This document shows, in pieces, positions 45,262 through 54,940 of a DNA stretch of 64,000 nucleotides. A program made the translations under genes and the position numbers. This stretch comes from Planctomycetota bacterium (GTDB taxonomy: Bacteria; Planctomycetota; UBA1135; GCA-002686595). How positions within the stretch are numbered: the first letter of the stretch is position 1; every line of letters starts with the position of its first letter. The DNA is taken from the NCBI GenBank assembly GCA_023150475.1, contig JAKLKU010000010.1, forward strand, positions 62,001 through 126,000, written 5' to 3'. The notes beneath the pieces are model-generated. The model was not told the DNA's origin. It was given only the letters and a program-made list of their open reading frames with translations, and searched no databases.

Positions 45262-45409
45262 GGCGCCATCCCACCAGTCAGGTTGTTCCCCTGCAACCCA
45301 GCCGGACGCCCGCGCAACGGGGTGCGCAGGCCCGCACCGACGCTGGCGACGCAAAAATCCGCACCCAGGAGGATTCCCCCTACGCCCCCCGCTCGATTCA
45401 ATGTTCGCC

Positions 45410-45448
45410 CCTCCAACCCGCGCGGCCCCATGCGAGCCCGGTTGGAGG
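45410..45448. promoter_or_regulatory. 9-bp inverted repeat in the gdhA leader
   Basis: CCTCCAACC (45410-45418) and GGTTGGAGG (45440-45448) are perfect complements separated by 21 bases. It lies 60-100 bases before the gdhA ATG, in a 245-base divergent gap, and could be an operator or an RNA stem. Confidence 0.4.
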
Positions 45449-45506
45449 CTCGACCTCCCCACTTCAACCAAGGCCCGGCCTCCCACCGCGGGAGCCGGCG
45501 ACACCC

Positions 45507-46793
<1,287 letters not shown>

Positions 46794-46812
46794 TCGTTTC
46801 TGTCTCCTGTCC

Positions 46813-46852
46813 GATGCCGCCGGCGCCCTCGAGACGCCGGCGGCGTCGTTTT
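46813..46852 (+). terminator. rho-independent terminator after gdhA
   Basis: A 13-bp stem (GATGCCGCCGGCG with CGCCGGCGGCGTC, one T-G wobble) with a nine-base loop is followed by GTTTT. It begins 20 bases after the gdhA stop. This is the clearest classical terminator in the window. Confidence 0.85.
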
Positions 46853-46853
46853 C

Positions 46854-46892
46854 GGCACGCGGGTCTGGCACGCGGGTCTGGCACGCGGGTCT
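46854..46892. repeat. 13-bp tandem repeat x3
   Basis: Three perfect copies of GGCACGCGGGTCT and a partial fourth directly after the gdhA terminator. The unit is not a multiple of three and no gene covers it. Confidence 0.88.
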
Positions 46893-46973
46893 GGCACGAA
46901 CGGCCGCGCATCGTCCGTGCGCGCCACGAACTCGCGCGCCGCTCGCGGCGCCACGGGTTTCGAGCCGCGGAGC

Positions 46974-46979
46974 TAGACT
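46974..46979 (+). promoter_or_regulatory. -10 box, probable leaderless TTG-start gene
   Basis: TAGACT ends eight bases before the TTG start at 46988. No clear -35. Confidence 0.45.
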
Positions 46980-46987
46980 CCGCAGCC

Positions 46988-48148
46988 TTGAAGAAGAGCT
47001 CGCGCATCCTGCTGATCGTCGCGCTCTCGCCCGTGCTGTGCTGCGGCGGTTGGTTCGGCTGCGCCACGCTGTTCTTCGGGCCAGACGCCTGGTCGGACGA
47101 ACGTCCGCCGCCCGACGCGGCGCTCGTCGCCGGCGTGCGCGTCGGGGCTGAGCTCTACGAGCAGCGCGAGCTCCCGCTCGCGGACTCCACGGGCTTCGTC
47201 ACCGATCTCGCTCTCGCGCGCGCGCCGAACGATCCGACCGAGTGCCTGATCGTCGTCGGCACGCGCGGTTACGAATATCGCGACCGAACGACACTCGAGT
47301 TCCTCGCCGCCGGCCCGTTCGGCATCCAAGTGGACGGCTTGCGCGCAATCGACCTCGACGGCGACGGTCGGGTCGAGTTCGCGACGCTCGGCGGACACTT
47401 CTCCGGGCCGGTCGTCTTCGATGGCGCAGGCGAGCAACGGCCACTCGAGCTCGCGGACGGCCCCGTATCTCCTTCGACGCCGCTGCGCGTCGGGTGGGAG
47501 CGCTCGCACTTCCACGTGCTCGGTCACGATGGAAGAGAACGTCGAGTCGCACTGCCGCTCGGGAGCGGCTGGATGGACGACGGCGACCTGGCCCTCGCCG
47601 ACACCGATGGCGATGGTTCGCCGGAGATCCTGACGACGGAGGACGACGTGTTGGTCGTGCGCGAGCTCGACGGCAAGCAGCGCCGGCGCTTCCGGCCGCC
47701 GGATGCAAACTACGTCAACCGTGTCGAGCTGCGGGACGACTTCGGAAGCCCCGCCCGCGAGCTCTTGGTCATCGGGTACCGCGTGTACCGCGGGCCACGC
47801 GAAGGTCAGCACTACGATCTCTACGAGCTCGATCTCGCCAAACGTGTTGGTGAACTCGGTGAGACGGAGTTCCACGAGCGGCGCGCGCGACGGGCCCCGC
47901 TCGGCGAAGGCCGCACGGTGAGCGCGGACGAGCGGGTGCAGCAAGCGCGCATCGCCGGCATCGACTACACGCGCCAGCGGATCTGCGTGCGCGATCCGGA
48001 CGGCACCGTGATCTTCGAGGACATCGTCGAACCGGGGAACGCGAACACCTCCCGTGCCGCGTGCGGCGACGTGCTGCCGCTCGCGGAACCCGCCGGAGCG
48101 TTCGTCGCGGGCTACGGGCCGCGGCTCCGCCTCTACGTCCCCCGCTGA
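46988..48148 (+). CDS. membrane-anchored protein with FG-GAP-like calcium loops
   Basis: 386 aa from a TTG at 46988. The N-terminus has a hydrophobic segment (about 6-26, VALSPVLCCGGWFGCATLFF) that acts as signal or anchor; Cys residues at its end make a lipoprotein possible. The rest carries loops AIDLDGDGRVEF and ALADTDGDGSPEI typical of FG-GAP/VCBS blades. No later start keeps the hydrophobic segment, so TTG is favoured. Function unknown. The SGNH gene follows and also starts with TTG. Confidence 0.72.
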   Translation: MKKSSRILLIVALSPVLCCGGWFGCATLFFGPDAWSDERPPPDAALVAGVRVGAELYEQRELPLADSTGFVTDLALARAPNDPTECLIVVGTRGYEYRDRTTLEFLAAGPFGIQVDGLRAIDLDGDGRVEFATLGGHFSGPVVFDGAGEQRPLELADGPVSPSTPLRVGWERSHFHVLGHDGRERRVALPLGSGWMDDGDLALADTDGDGSPEILTTEDDVLVVRELDGKQRRRFRPPDANYVNRVELRDDFGSPARELLVIGYRVYRGPREGQHYDLYELDLAKRVGELGETEFHERRARRAPLGEGRTVSADERVQQARIAGIDYTRQRICVRDPDGTVIFEDIVEPGNANTSRAACGDVLPLAEPAGAFVAGYGPRLRLYVPR

Positions 48149-48167
48149 GACTGCGCCTTCGCTCTGA

Positions 48168-48173
48168 TACGCT
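48168..48173 (+). promoter_or_regulatory. -10 box, probable leaderless TTG-start gene
   Basis: TACGCT ends seven bases before the TTG at 48181. Within the short gap after the previous stop. Confidence 0.4.
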
Positions 48174-48180
48174 CCCGCGA

Positions 48181-49257
48181 TTGAACTCGACTCCGCCGCA
48201 ACGCAGTTGGCGACGCAAGCTCGCGATCGCGGGTGCGTCGCTCGTCGTGTTCTTCGCGCTCGCCGAAGGCGTGCTGCGGCTCGCCGGTTACCCGCGTTCG
48301 AGCGGCGTGCGCTGGATCGCCGACGACGCGCTCGGCCAACTGCCTGCGCCGGACCAAGGTTGGATCGAGAACGAGACCGACCGCGCCGCGGGCCGCCAGC
48401 CCTTCAAGATCCGCATCAACTCGCACTCGTTGCGCGGCGCGGACTTCCCCCTCGCGAAATCGACGGGCGAGAAGCGCGTGCTCGTCGTCGGCGACTCGTT
48501 GACGTTTGGCGCCGGCATCGACGAGGAAGAAGCGTTCCCCGCGCGGCTCGAAGCGGCGCTCGCGGAACGCGCCGCGTCGCCGACGAACCGCGAGCGCGTG
48601 CACGTGATCAACGCCGGCGTCAACGGCGCTTCGTCGTGGACCTATCTGCGCTACGTCGAGGCGCGCGGGCTCGCGTTCGAGCCCGACGCGCTCGTGGTCG
48701 CCGTCTTCTTCGGCAACGACATGGAGCCCGAGCGCCGCTTGCCGCGCCTCGGCCCTGCGTGGTTCGAGAACGCGTGTCGGCGCACGGCGACGTTCGATTG
48801 GCTCTTCGCGCTCTACTTCAAGCACGGTTGGAAACGCGTGCAGGCGTGGCGCAGCGGCAAGAGCATCGCGGACGTCGAAGCGGAGCTCGCGGCCTACACC
48901 GGCGGCGCGCAGTCGGTCCACGCGCCAGAGGAGTTGCTCGCGAGTTGGCGGCGGCAGGCGTTCCCGTCGCTCGCCGCACTCGGCGAGCTCGCGCAGCGCC
49001 GCGCGCTGCCGCTGGTCGTGCTCGCGTTGCCGAGTTACGTCGTCTGCCGCGCGCCGAAAACGCCCGCGGTCTGGGCGCGCTGGCGCGACGAGCTCGCGCA
49101 GCTCGGCCTAGACGTGATCGACGCGGAGCCGTGGTTGCGCGAACTCGGCGACGACGCGTGGCTCGACTGGGATCACGGCCATCTCGACGAACAAGGTTGC
49201 GAGCGCGTCGGGCGAGGTCTCGCCGCGGAACTCGAGAGTCGCGGACTCGTCGATTGA
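48181..49257 (+). CDS. membrane-anchored SGNH/GDSL hydrolase
   Basis: 358 aa from a TTG at 48181. A single N-terminal membrane helix (about 15-32) is followed by an SGNH domain: VLVVGDSLTFGAGID (block I, Ser after GD), NAGVNGASS (block II/III), FFGNDM (block III Asn) and a C-terminal DWDHGHLDEQG (block V Asp/His). The family removes or transfers acyl groups on polysaccharides or lipids; such anchored ones often act on exported glycans. No ATG fits the membrane helix, so TTG is chosen. Confidence 0.8.
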   Translation: MNSTPPQRSWRRKLAIAGASLVVFFALAEGVLRLAGYPRSSGVRWIADDALGQLPAPDQGWIENETDRAAGRQPFKIRINSHSLRGADFPLAKSTGEKRVLVVGDSLTFGAGIDEEEAFPARLEAALAERAASPTNRERVHVINAGVNGASSWTYLRYVEARGLAFEPDALVVAVFFGNDMEPERRLPRLGPAWFENACRRTATFDWLFALYFKHGWKRVQAWRSGKSIADVEAELAAYTGGAQSVHAPEELLASWRRQAFPSLAALGELAQRRALPLVVLALPSYVVCRAPKTPAVWARWRDELAQLGLDVIDAEPWLRELGDDAWLDWDHGHLDEQGCERVGRGLAAELESRGLVD

Positions 49258-49396
49258 GTCGGTGCCGACGACGCACGTCGCTCGCGCGAGAATTCGAGCG
49301 GTTCGCGGAACCGTTTTGGCCGAGCGTGGTGTCTCTCGAAGGAGGCGGTAACCATCCTTCGGCCCGATCCTCACGGGTACGTCCCTGGGAGAATCC

Positions 49397-50749
49397 ATGC
49401 TACGCACTGCGTTCCAGGCTTCGATCGTCCTCTTTGCGTCGATTCCCGTCCTTGCCGGCGGCGTTCGCATCGTCGAGCCGACGGGCACGGCGAACTTTGC
49501 GACCGTCCAAGCGGCGATCGATGCCGCGAGCGACGGCGCAGTGATCTTGGTCGGACCCGGGACATACCCGGGATTCCAAGTCTCCAACAAGTCGCTCGTG
49601 GTCGCGGCCGCCATGCCCGGCACAGTGATGATCGCGGGCGTGGTCACGATTTCGGGCCTCACCGGCAGCAAGAGTGTGCTGCTCTCCGAGCTCGCCGTGC
49701 AGAGTCAGCTGGCGGTGCTCAATTGCTCGGGCCACGTGCGAGTGCAGGGCTCCGACTTCTCGTATCCGCCTGCAGGCGGAGGCTATTGCTCAGCCCCCCC
49801 ATCGCCGGGCTCGCCGGCGGCGCGGATCGTGAACTCGACGAAGGTTGCCTTCGTCGCATGCCAACTCACTGGCGGGGACGGGGACGACTTCCTCACCTTC
49901 GACGATTGCAGTTGCTTCGACCCGGGGACCGGCGGCTCCGGTCTCGACGCCACGAACTCGAGCGTGGCGTTGTACGACTGCGTCGTCGCGGGTGGAATCG
50001 GAGGCGCGAGCGAGTGTCTGCCCGCGCGCGGTGGCATCGGCGTTGCCGCGGGAGGAGGCTCGATCGTTGCGTCGAACACTCAGTTCATCGGCGGCGCGGG
50101 CGGGGACCGACTCAGTCCGTGGCAACCGGGCATGTCCGGCGGGATCGGCGGGGATGCGGAGTATCTCGTGCTCGGTGGCACGTTCCACGAGATCGGGTGC
50201 TCCTTCACGGGCGGAGCCGGCGGCTCCGGTTGGCCGCAAGGGGCGCCCGGCAATCCGTTCTTCGGCAGTCCTCCGATCAGTCTCGGCGGAGCCGCGCGCG
50301 TCGCGACGCTCGCGCCGTACGTGGGTGGCGACGCCAGCACGTGGAGCGTCGCCTTCGCGGGCGTCCCTGGTGACAAGGTCTACTCGCTCGGCTCGCTGAG
50401 CCCTGGGTTCCAGATCTCGCCTCCATTCCACGGCGCGTGGCTGGTGCTGCGCTCCGCGTTGCTGCCGATCGTCGCCCTCGGTCAGGTGAACCCGCAGGGC
50501 GCGCTGAACGGCGCGGTCGGCACCGGCGACCTGCCGGCGGGCTCGCTGGTGGGCGTCGTGTGGGGCCAAGTCGCGGCACGAGCGCTCGTCGGTCCCTACC
50601 TCGCGACGCCCGCGACGTTCGTGCTGCTCGATCGTCAATCGGGTCCCGACTGCAACGCGAACGGCGTGTGCGATTTCGTCGAAGTGATCGAAGGAACCGC
50701 GCCGGACGCCAACGGCAACCTGATCCCGGACGGCTGCCCGGGTGGTTGA
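49397..50749 (+). CDS. secreted right-handed beta-helix protein with Ca-type terminal motif
   Basis: 450 aa. A signal peptide (about 1-20) is followed by a beta-helix region (about 25-280) built of Gly/Asn/Val-rich rungs (TVQAAIDAASDGAVILVGPGTY is the typical start), then a domain that is common in this type of genome (about 300-415) and a C-terminal DCNANGVCDFVEV...DANGNLIPDGC segment, a thrombospondin-3-like calcium motif. ATG has GGAG five bases upstream. It could be a surface or secreted polysaccharide-related protein; substrate unknown. Confidence 0.82.
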   Translation: MLRTAFQASIVLFASIPVLAGGVRIVEPTGTANFATVQAAIDAASDGAVILVGPGTYPGFQVSNKSLVVAAAMPGTVMIAGVVTISGLTGSKSVLLSELAVQSQLAVLNCSGHVRVQGSDFSYPPAGGGYCSAPPSPGSPAARIVNSTKVAFVACQLTGGDGDDFLTFDDCSCFDPGTGGSGLDATNSSVALYDCVVAGGIGGASECLPARGGIGVAAGGGSIVASNTQFIGGAGGDRLSPWQPGMSGGIGGDAEYLVLGGTFHEIGCSFTGGAGGSGWPQGAPGNPFFGSPPISLGGAARVATLAPYVGGDASTWSVAFAGVPGDKVYSLGSLSPGFQISPPFHGAWLVLRSALLPIVALGQVNPQGALNGAVGTGDLPAGSLVGVVWGQVAARALVGPYLATPATFVLLDRQSGPDCNANGVCDFVEVIEGTAPDANGNLIPDGCPGG

Positions 50750-50756
50750 GCCCGAG

Positions 50757-50797
50757 GCTCGCGCGCGCCGCTCGGTCAGCGGGAGCGGCGCGCGAGC
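50757..50797. terminator. bidirectional hairpin between convergent genes
   Basis: Left arm 50757-50773 and right arm 50783-50797 form about 15 GC pairs with a two-base bulge and a nine-base loop. It covers the last codons of the TSUP gene and lies just after the beta-helix stop. Weak T content around it. Confidence 0.5.
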
Positions 50798-51594
50798 GAG
50801 TGCTGGTAGAGGTCGAATCCGAAGCGCACCGCGATCACGAAGAGCGTGATCGCGAGCAAGTAGCGCGCGACTTCGTCCCAACCTTCGCGGTGCACCGCGA
50901 AGACGCCGGCGACGCCCGCGAGCACGGCGACCAGCCCCAGCGAGCGTGCTGCGTCGCGATCGAGCTTGCCCTCGCGCCAGTACATCCACGCGAGCTGGGC
51001 GCTCGTCACCGTCGACATCGCGGTGCTGCACGCACGCGCCGTCAGGTAGTCGACGTGGTCGAGCCCGAGGTAGAGCGCCGGCACGACGACCAAACCGCCG
51101 CCGATGCCGAAGATCGGCGCGACGAAGCCGCCGAGGAATCCGAAGAGCACGACGAGCGCGAGCTCGCCGGTGGTCAGCTCGTGCACGAGGATGCCGCGCA
51201 ACGCGTCGTCGACGCCTTCCGTCGCGAAGACCTTGACGCCCATCCCGACGAGCACGAGCACGAAGAGTCCGCGCAAGACGTCGTTCGAGAGCCGTTCCAC
51301 CAACGCCTTGCCGAGCCGCGCGCCGACGAACGCGCCGATGCAGAGCCAGAGGACGATTCCCCAGTCGAGCGCGGAGTCGGCGCGCACGGCCTCGGTCACC
51401 GTGCCCGCCGCGGTCATGCCGGCGACGATCGGCAGCGACGTCGCGATCGCCACTTTGAGCTCGACGCCGAGCAGGAAGTGCAGGATCGGCACCGCGTAGA
51501 GCCCGCCGCCGATGCCGCAGATCGTGCTGATGGTCGCCGCGACGAACCAGAGGGCGAGCACCCAGGCTCGTGTGGGGCGACGCTCTCCGCTCAT
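50776..51594 (-). CDS. TSUP family (TauE/SafE) anion transporter
   Basis: 272 aa. Seven to eight hydrophobic segments (for example [23 protein letters not shown] and [20 protein letters not shown]) with the twin GIGGG motifs mark the TauE/SafE/TSUP family of sulfite, sulfonate or other organic anion exporters. The start overlaps the rfaE2 stop by four bases (ATGA), so it belongs to the heptose operon, which is an odd partner for it. Substrate unknown. Confidence 0.88.
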   Translation of the reverse strand: MSGERRPTRAWVLALWFVAATISTICGIGGGLYAVPILHFLLGVELKVAIATSLPIVAGMTAAGTVTEAVRADSALDWGIVLWLCIGAFVGARLGKALVERLSNDVLRGLFVLVLVGMGVKVFATEGVDDALRGILVHELTTGELALVVLFGFLGGFVAPIFGIGGGLVVVPALYLGLDHVDYLTARACSTAMSTVTSAQLAWMYWREGKLDRDAARSLGLVAVLAGVAGVFAVHREGWDEVARYLLAITLFVIAVRFGFDLYQHSLARRSR

Positions 51595-52073
51595 GCGTCC
51601 CCGCGCGCGCGGCGCAGGAGCTCGGTCGAGCTGTGGTCCTTCGGGTCGCCGCAGATCGCGATCTCGATCCCGAGCTCACGATCGATCGCGGCCTCGGGCA
51701 CGTTCTCGAGCGTGTAGTCGCTGCCTTTCGCGTGCACGTGCGGCCGGAGCACGCGCAACGTCGCTTCGAGCGTGCGCTCGCCGAAGCTCGTCACGCGATC
51801 CACGCAACGCAGCGCGGCGACGAGCTCCGCGCGCTCGGCGAGCGGCGCGAGCGGCCGCGTCGGCCCCTTCAACGCGCGCACGGACTCGTCGGTGTTGAGT
51901 GCGACGACGAGGAAATCGCCGCGGCGCTTCGCGTCCTCGAGGTAACGCACGTGGCCGACGTGCAGGAGATCGAAGCACCCGTTCGCGAGCACGACGCGCG
52001 TGGCCGGTCGCGAACGTCGCAGCTCCACGAGCTCGCGCGCGAGCGTCTCGCGATCGACGAGCGCTCCGGTCAC
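51591..52073 (-). CDS. rfaE2: D-glycero-beta-D-manno-heptose 1-phosphate adenylyltransferase
   Basis: 160 aa from a GTG at 52073, overlapping the preceding kinase stop by four bases. The nucleotidylyltransferase motif [14 protein letters not shown] (HVGH at 38-41) and later [13 protein letters not shown] match the HldE C-terminal domain (HldC). It activates heptose as ADP-heptose for LPS core. In E. coli the two activities are fused in HldE; here they are separate genes. Confidence 0.93.
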   Translation of the reverse strand: MTGALVDRETLARELVELRRSRPATRVVLANGCFDLLHVGHVRYLEDAKRRGDFLVVALNTDESVRALKGPTRPLAPLAERAELVAALRCVDRVTSFGERTLEATLRVLRPHVHAKGSDYTLENVPEAAIDRELGIEIAICGDPKDHSSTELLRRARGDA

Positions 52074-53110
52074 AGCGGATCGACTCCGAAGAGCCGCACC
52101 GGACTCGGCGAGAGCGGCAGCGCGGCGCGCAGCGCTTCCCGCGAACACGTCGCGCAGCCCGTCTCCATCACGACGACGCCGGACGCGGCGTTGGCGAGCC
52201 GCATCGCATTCCAAGGCGCCTCGCCGGCGGCGAGCGCGAGAGCGAACACCGCCGCCGCCGTGTCGCCCGCGCCGGTCGGATCGGTGACGTTGCCCGAACC
52301 GGAGGCGTCGACGCTCGCGCCTTCCGGCGGCAGGCCTTCGCCGAAGAGCGCCATGCCGCGGTTGCCGCGGGTGACGAGCAACCAACGCAGCGAGACGCGC
52401 TCGAGCAGCTCGCACGCCGCCGCCGCGAGCGTGCGGACGTCCGCGAGTTCGTCGATGTCGCGCCGCGTGAACCGGGCGAGCTCGCCGACGTTCGGCGTCA
52501 ACGCCGTGAGGCCGGAAAAGCCGTCGAGTGTCGCCCGCGGATCGAGCACGACGATCTTGCCGCGTCGCGCGAGCTCGACCGCCGCGCGACCGAGTTCGGC
52601 GTCGATCGAGCCGTACTCGTAGTCGGAGAGCACCAGCGCGTCGAAGTCGCGCTCGCGCGCGAGCAGCCGTTCGAGGACGCCGGCGCGCACGTCGCGCGGC
52701 GCGGCGCCCTTGGGCTCGCGGTCGATGCGCAACACCTGCTGCAAGTTGCGGCGCGGTTCGGCCGCGACGATGCGCGACTTCGTCGGCGTCAGCCAGCCCG
52801 CGACGGAAACCAGGCCCGAGACGTCGACGTGCTCGTTCTCGAGCAGCTCGAAGAGCTCGCGACCGCGCGCGTCGCGGCCGATCACGCCGAAGAGCGCCGT
52901 CTTGGCGCCGAGCGCGTGCAGGTTGCGCGCGACGTTCGCCGCGCCGCCGGCGCCGACGTACTCGTGCGCGTGGCGCAACACCATCACCGGCGCTTCGCGC
53001 GAGAGCGAACGGGGCTCGCAGACGACGTAGTGGTCGGCGATCAGATCGCCGAGCACGGCGACGCGCAGCGCGGAGAAGTCGGGCACGCCGTGCGAAGGAA
53101 GTGCGTTCAC
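52070..53110 (-). CDS. rfaE1: D-glycero-beta-D-manno-heptose-7-phosphate kinase
   Basis: 346 aa from a GTG at 53110. A PfkB-family kinase with the HldE-N start [26 protein letters not shown] and the anion hole TGAGDT (279-284, catalytic D283). It phosphorylates heptose 7-phosphate at C1. It follows the radical SAM gene by 10 bases, and its stop overlaps rfaE2. Confidence 0.93.
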   Translation of the reverse strand: MNALPSHGVPDFSALRVAVLGDLIADHYVVCEPRSLSREAPVMVLRHAHEYVGAGGAANVARNLHALGAKTALFGVIGRDARGRELFELLENEHVDVSGLVSVAGWLTPTKSRIVAAEPRRNLQQVLRIDREPKGAAPRDVRAGVLERLLARERDFDALVLSDYEYGSIDAELGRAAVELARRGKIVVLDPRATLDGFSGLTALTPNVGELARFTRRDIDELADVRTLAAAACELLERVSLRWLLVTRGNRGMALFGEGLPPEGASVDASGSGNVTDPTGAGDTAAAVFALALAAGEAPWNAMRLANAASGVVVMETGCATCSREALRAALPLSPSPVRLFGVDPL

Positions 53111-53120
53111 GTGCGCGGCC

Positions 53121-54803
53121 TCAACACACTTCGTTCGCGGCCGCGGCGAGCGCGAGTTCGCGCAGGCGCTCGGGCACCGGCTTCTGCGCGGCGGTGTACC
53201 ACTCGATGCCGTGTTCTTCGGCGAGGTAGAAGTCCGAGCGCACGCCCATGAACGCGTTGTAGCGGATCGAGTAGTGCAACTCCTCGGCGCGCGTCGCTTC
53301 GCGCGCGATCTCGCGGTCGACGTCGCGCACGGTCGGCTCGAAACGTGCCCACTCGTCCGCGTCCATCGCGAGCACCTTTTCGACGAGCGGCCGGTAACGC
53401 TTCGCCGCCGGGGCGTCGCGGAAACGATCCATGCGGCTCGTGACGAACCACGGCATGCACGCGGCGAGCTTCGCGACGAAGAGGTTCTCTTCCGGCCCGA
53501 AGTCGAGGCAACTCGACTCGGTGAAGTCGGTCAACCGGATGTCCTGGTCCGCGCGGATGAAACCGCCTTGCACCGCGAGCCGGTGGCTCTCGGTGCCGGG
53601 GAACGGGAAGAAGAGCGACGTGCGGAAGCGGCCGATGCCGGACTTCGCGAGCAAGTCGACGGTCTCCCAGCGTTCCGCGTGCGTCTCGTACGGCAGCCCG
53701 ACCATCAGGAAACCCGACGTGTGCAGCCCGTTCCTCTCGGCCGCTTCGATGGTCTTCAGGATGTCGGTGTCGGTCATGAAGCGCTGGAGCACGTCCTTGC
53801 GCACGCGCGGCGAGCCGGACTCGATGCCGAGCTTCAGGATCTTGCAGCCCGCTTCCGCCAGTGCCTTCGCGACGCGCGGATCGAGGCGCTTGACGTGGCT
53901 GTTGACGACGAACGGCACGTCGATCTTCGCGTCGCGGTACGCGTTCGCGACCGCGATCGCGTGCGCCGGGTTCTGCGTGAAGAGGTCGTCGTCGAAGATG
54001 AACGTGCCGACGTCGGTGTAACGCGCCAGCACCCAGCGAATCTCTTCGACGAGCTTCTCCGGCGGCCGATAGCGGAAGAAACCGAGGTCCGGCACCGCGC
54101 GGCCGAGCTCGTCGTGGTAACGATCGACGATCTTGTGGTTCAGGCAGTACGTGCAGCGATACGGACAACCGCGCGACGACAGCAGGCCGAACCAACCGTG
54201 TTTCTGGTCGGTGATGCGCTGCACGTCGAAGAGCTCGTAGTCGGGGATCGGCAGCTCGGCGAGGTTCGGGAACTCGCCGACCTTGTTGTGGATCCAGTGT
54301 TCGCTCGCGACCGGCGCCGCGTCGGCGAGTTTCGGTCGCACGCCGGCCTTCCACGACAGGAAGTTCGCCACGTCGCTCGGACGTTCGCCGCGTTCGACGC
54401 GCGTCACGAGCTCGAGCAGCGCGTCCTCGCACTCGCCGACGCCGACGTGGTCCCAGACGCCGTCCGCCATCACGCTCTCGGGCACCATCGTCGGGTGCAC
54501 GCCGCCGACGACGAGCGGCGGGAGCTCGCGGCGCTCTCGCGCGGCGCGCGCGCGTAGGTCGCGTGCGATGTCGAGCGCGGCGCGGTACTGCTGCGTGAGA
54601 CAGGAGAAGCCGATCACGCCGGGCCCCCACTCGACCACCGTGCGCCAGAGCTCGTCGGGCGTCGGCACCGGAGGCAGGTTCTCGTTCAAGTTGACGAGCC
54701 GCGTCTCGTGCCCCGCGCGCTTCAGCACCGCCGAAAGCGACGCGAGCCCATGGTTGAACCCCATCTGCGTGTAGAGGTTCGGGTAGACGAAGAGGACGCG
54801 CAT
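53121..54803 (-). CDS. B12-binding-type radical SAM protein
   Basis: 560 aa from the ATG at 54803. An N-terminal Rossmann-like region (about 1-150, VLFVYPNL... VVGGVHPTMVPES) is of the B12-binding type, although the DxHxxG cobalamin motif is not evident. The radical SAM core has CPYRCTYC (213-220, the three 4Fe-4S cysteines) and a GESGSPR-like segment near 335. The reaction is unknown. It heads the heptose/LPS operon, so a lipid A, LPS or hopanoid-type modification is possible. Confidence 0.85.
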   Translation of the reverse strand: MRVLFVYPNLYTQMGFNHGLASLSAVLKRAGHETRLVNLNENLPPVPTPDELWRTVVEWGPGVIGFSCLTQQYRAALDIARDLRARAARERRELPPLVVGGVHPTMVPESVMADGVWDHVGVGECEDALLELVTRVERGERPSDVANFLSWKAGVRPKLADAAPVASEHWIHNKVGEFPNLAELPIPDYELFDVQRITDQKHGWFGLLSSRGCPYRCTYCLNHKIVDRYHDELGRAVPDLGFFRYRPPEKLVEEIRWVLARYTDVGTFIFDDDLFTQNPAHAIAVANAYRDAKIDVPFVVNSHVKRLDPRVAKALAEAGCKILKLGIESGSPRVRKDVLQRFMTDTDILKTIEAAERNGLHTSGFLMVGLPYETHAERWETVDLLAKSGIGRFRTSLFFPFPGTESHRLAVQGGFIRADQDIRLTDFTESSCLDFGPEENLFVAKLAACMPWFVTSRMDRFRDAPAAKRYRPLVEKVLAMDADEWARFEPTVRDVDREIAREATRAEELHYSIRYNAFMGVRSDFYLAEEHGIEWYTAAQKPVPERLRELALAAAANEVC

Positions 54804-54814
54804 CGGCGCGCGGG

Positions 54815-54820
54815 AAGATA
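54815..54820 (-). promoter_or_regulatory. possible -10 box for the radical SAM operon
   Basis: TATCTT on the minus strand ends 11 bases before the ATG; TTCGGG lies 17 bases upstream. The leader would be about five bases. Confidence 0.35.
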
Positions 54821-54940
54821 ACCGATTCGGTTCGAGCCCCGAAACGCGCCGCGTCGCCGGCCTTGCCGAATCCCGGGCGACGCCGCAGATTGGTGGTCGC
54901 CCCGGACCCACTTCCCCCCTGGTCCCAACGGAGTCTTCCC

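Noticed and set aside
46854..46892. Repeated TGGCAC words as sigma54 -24 elements
   Set aside because: No TTGC at the required spacing follows any copy; they are simply part of the 13-bp tandem repeat.
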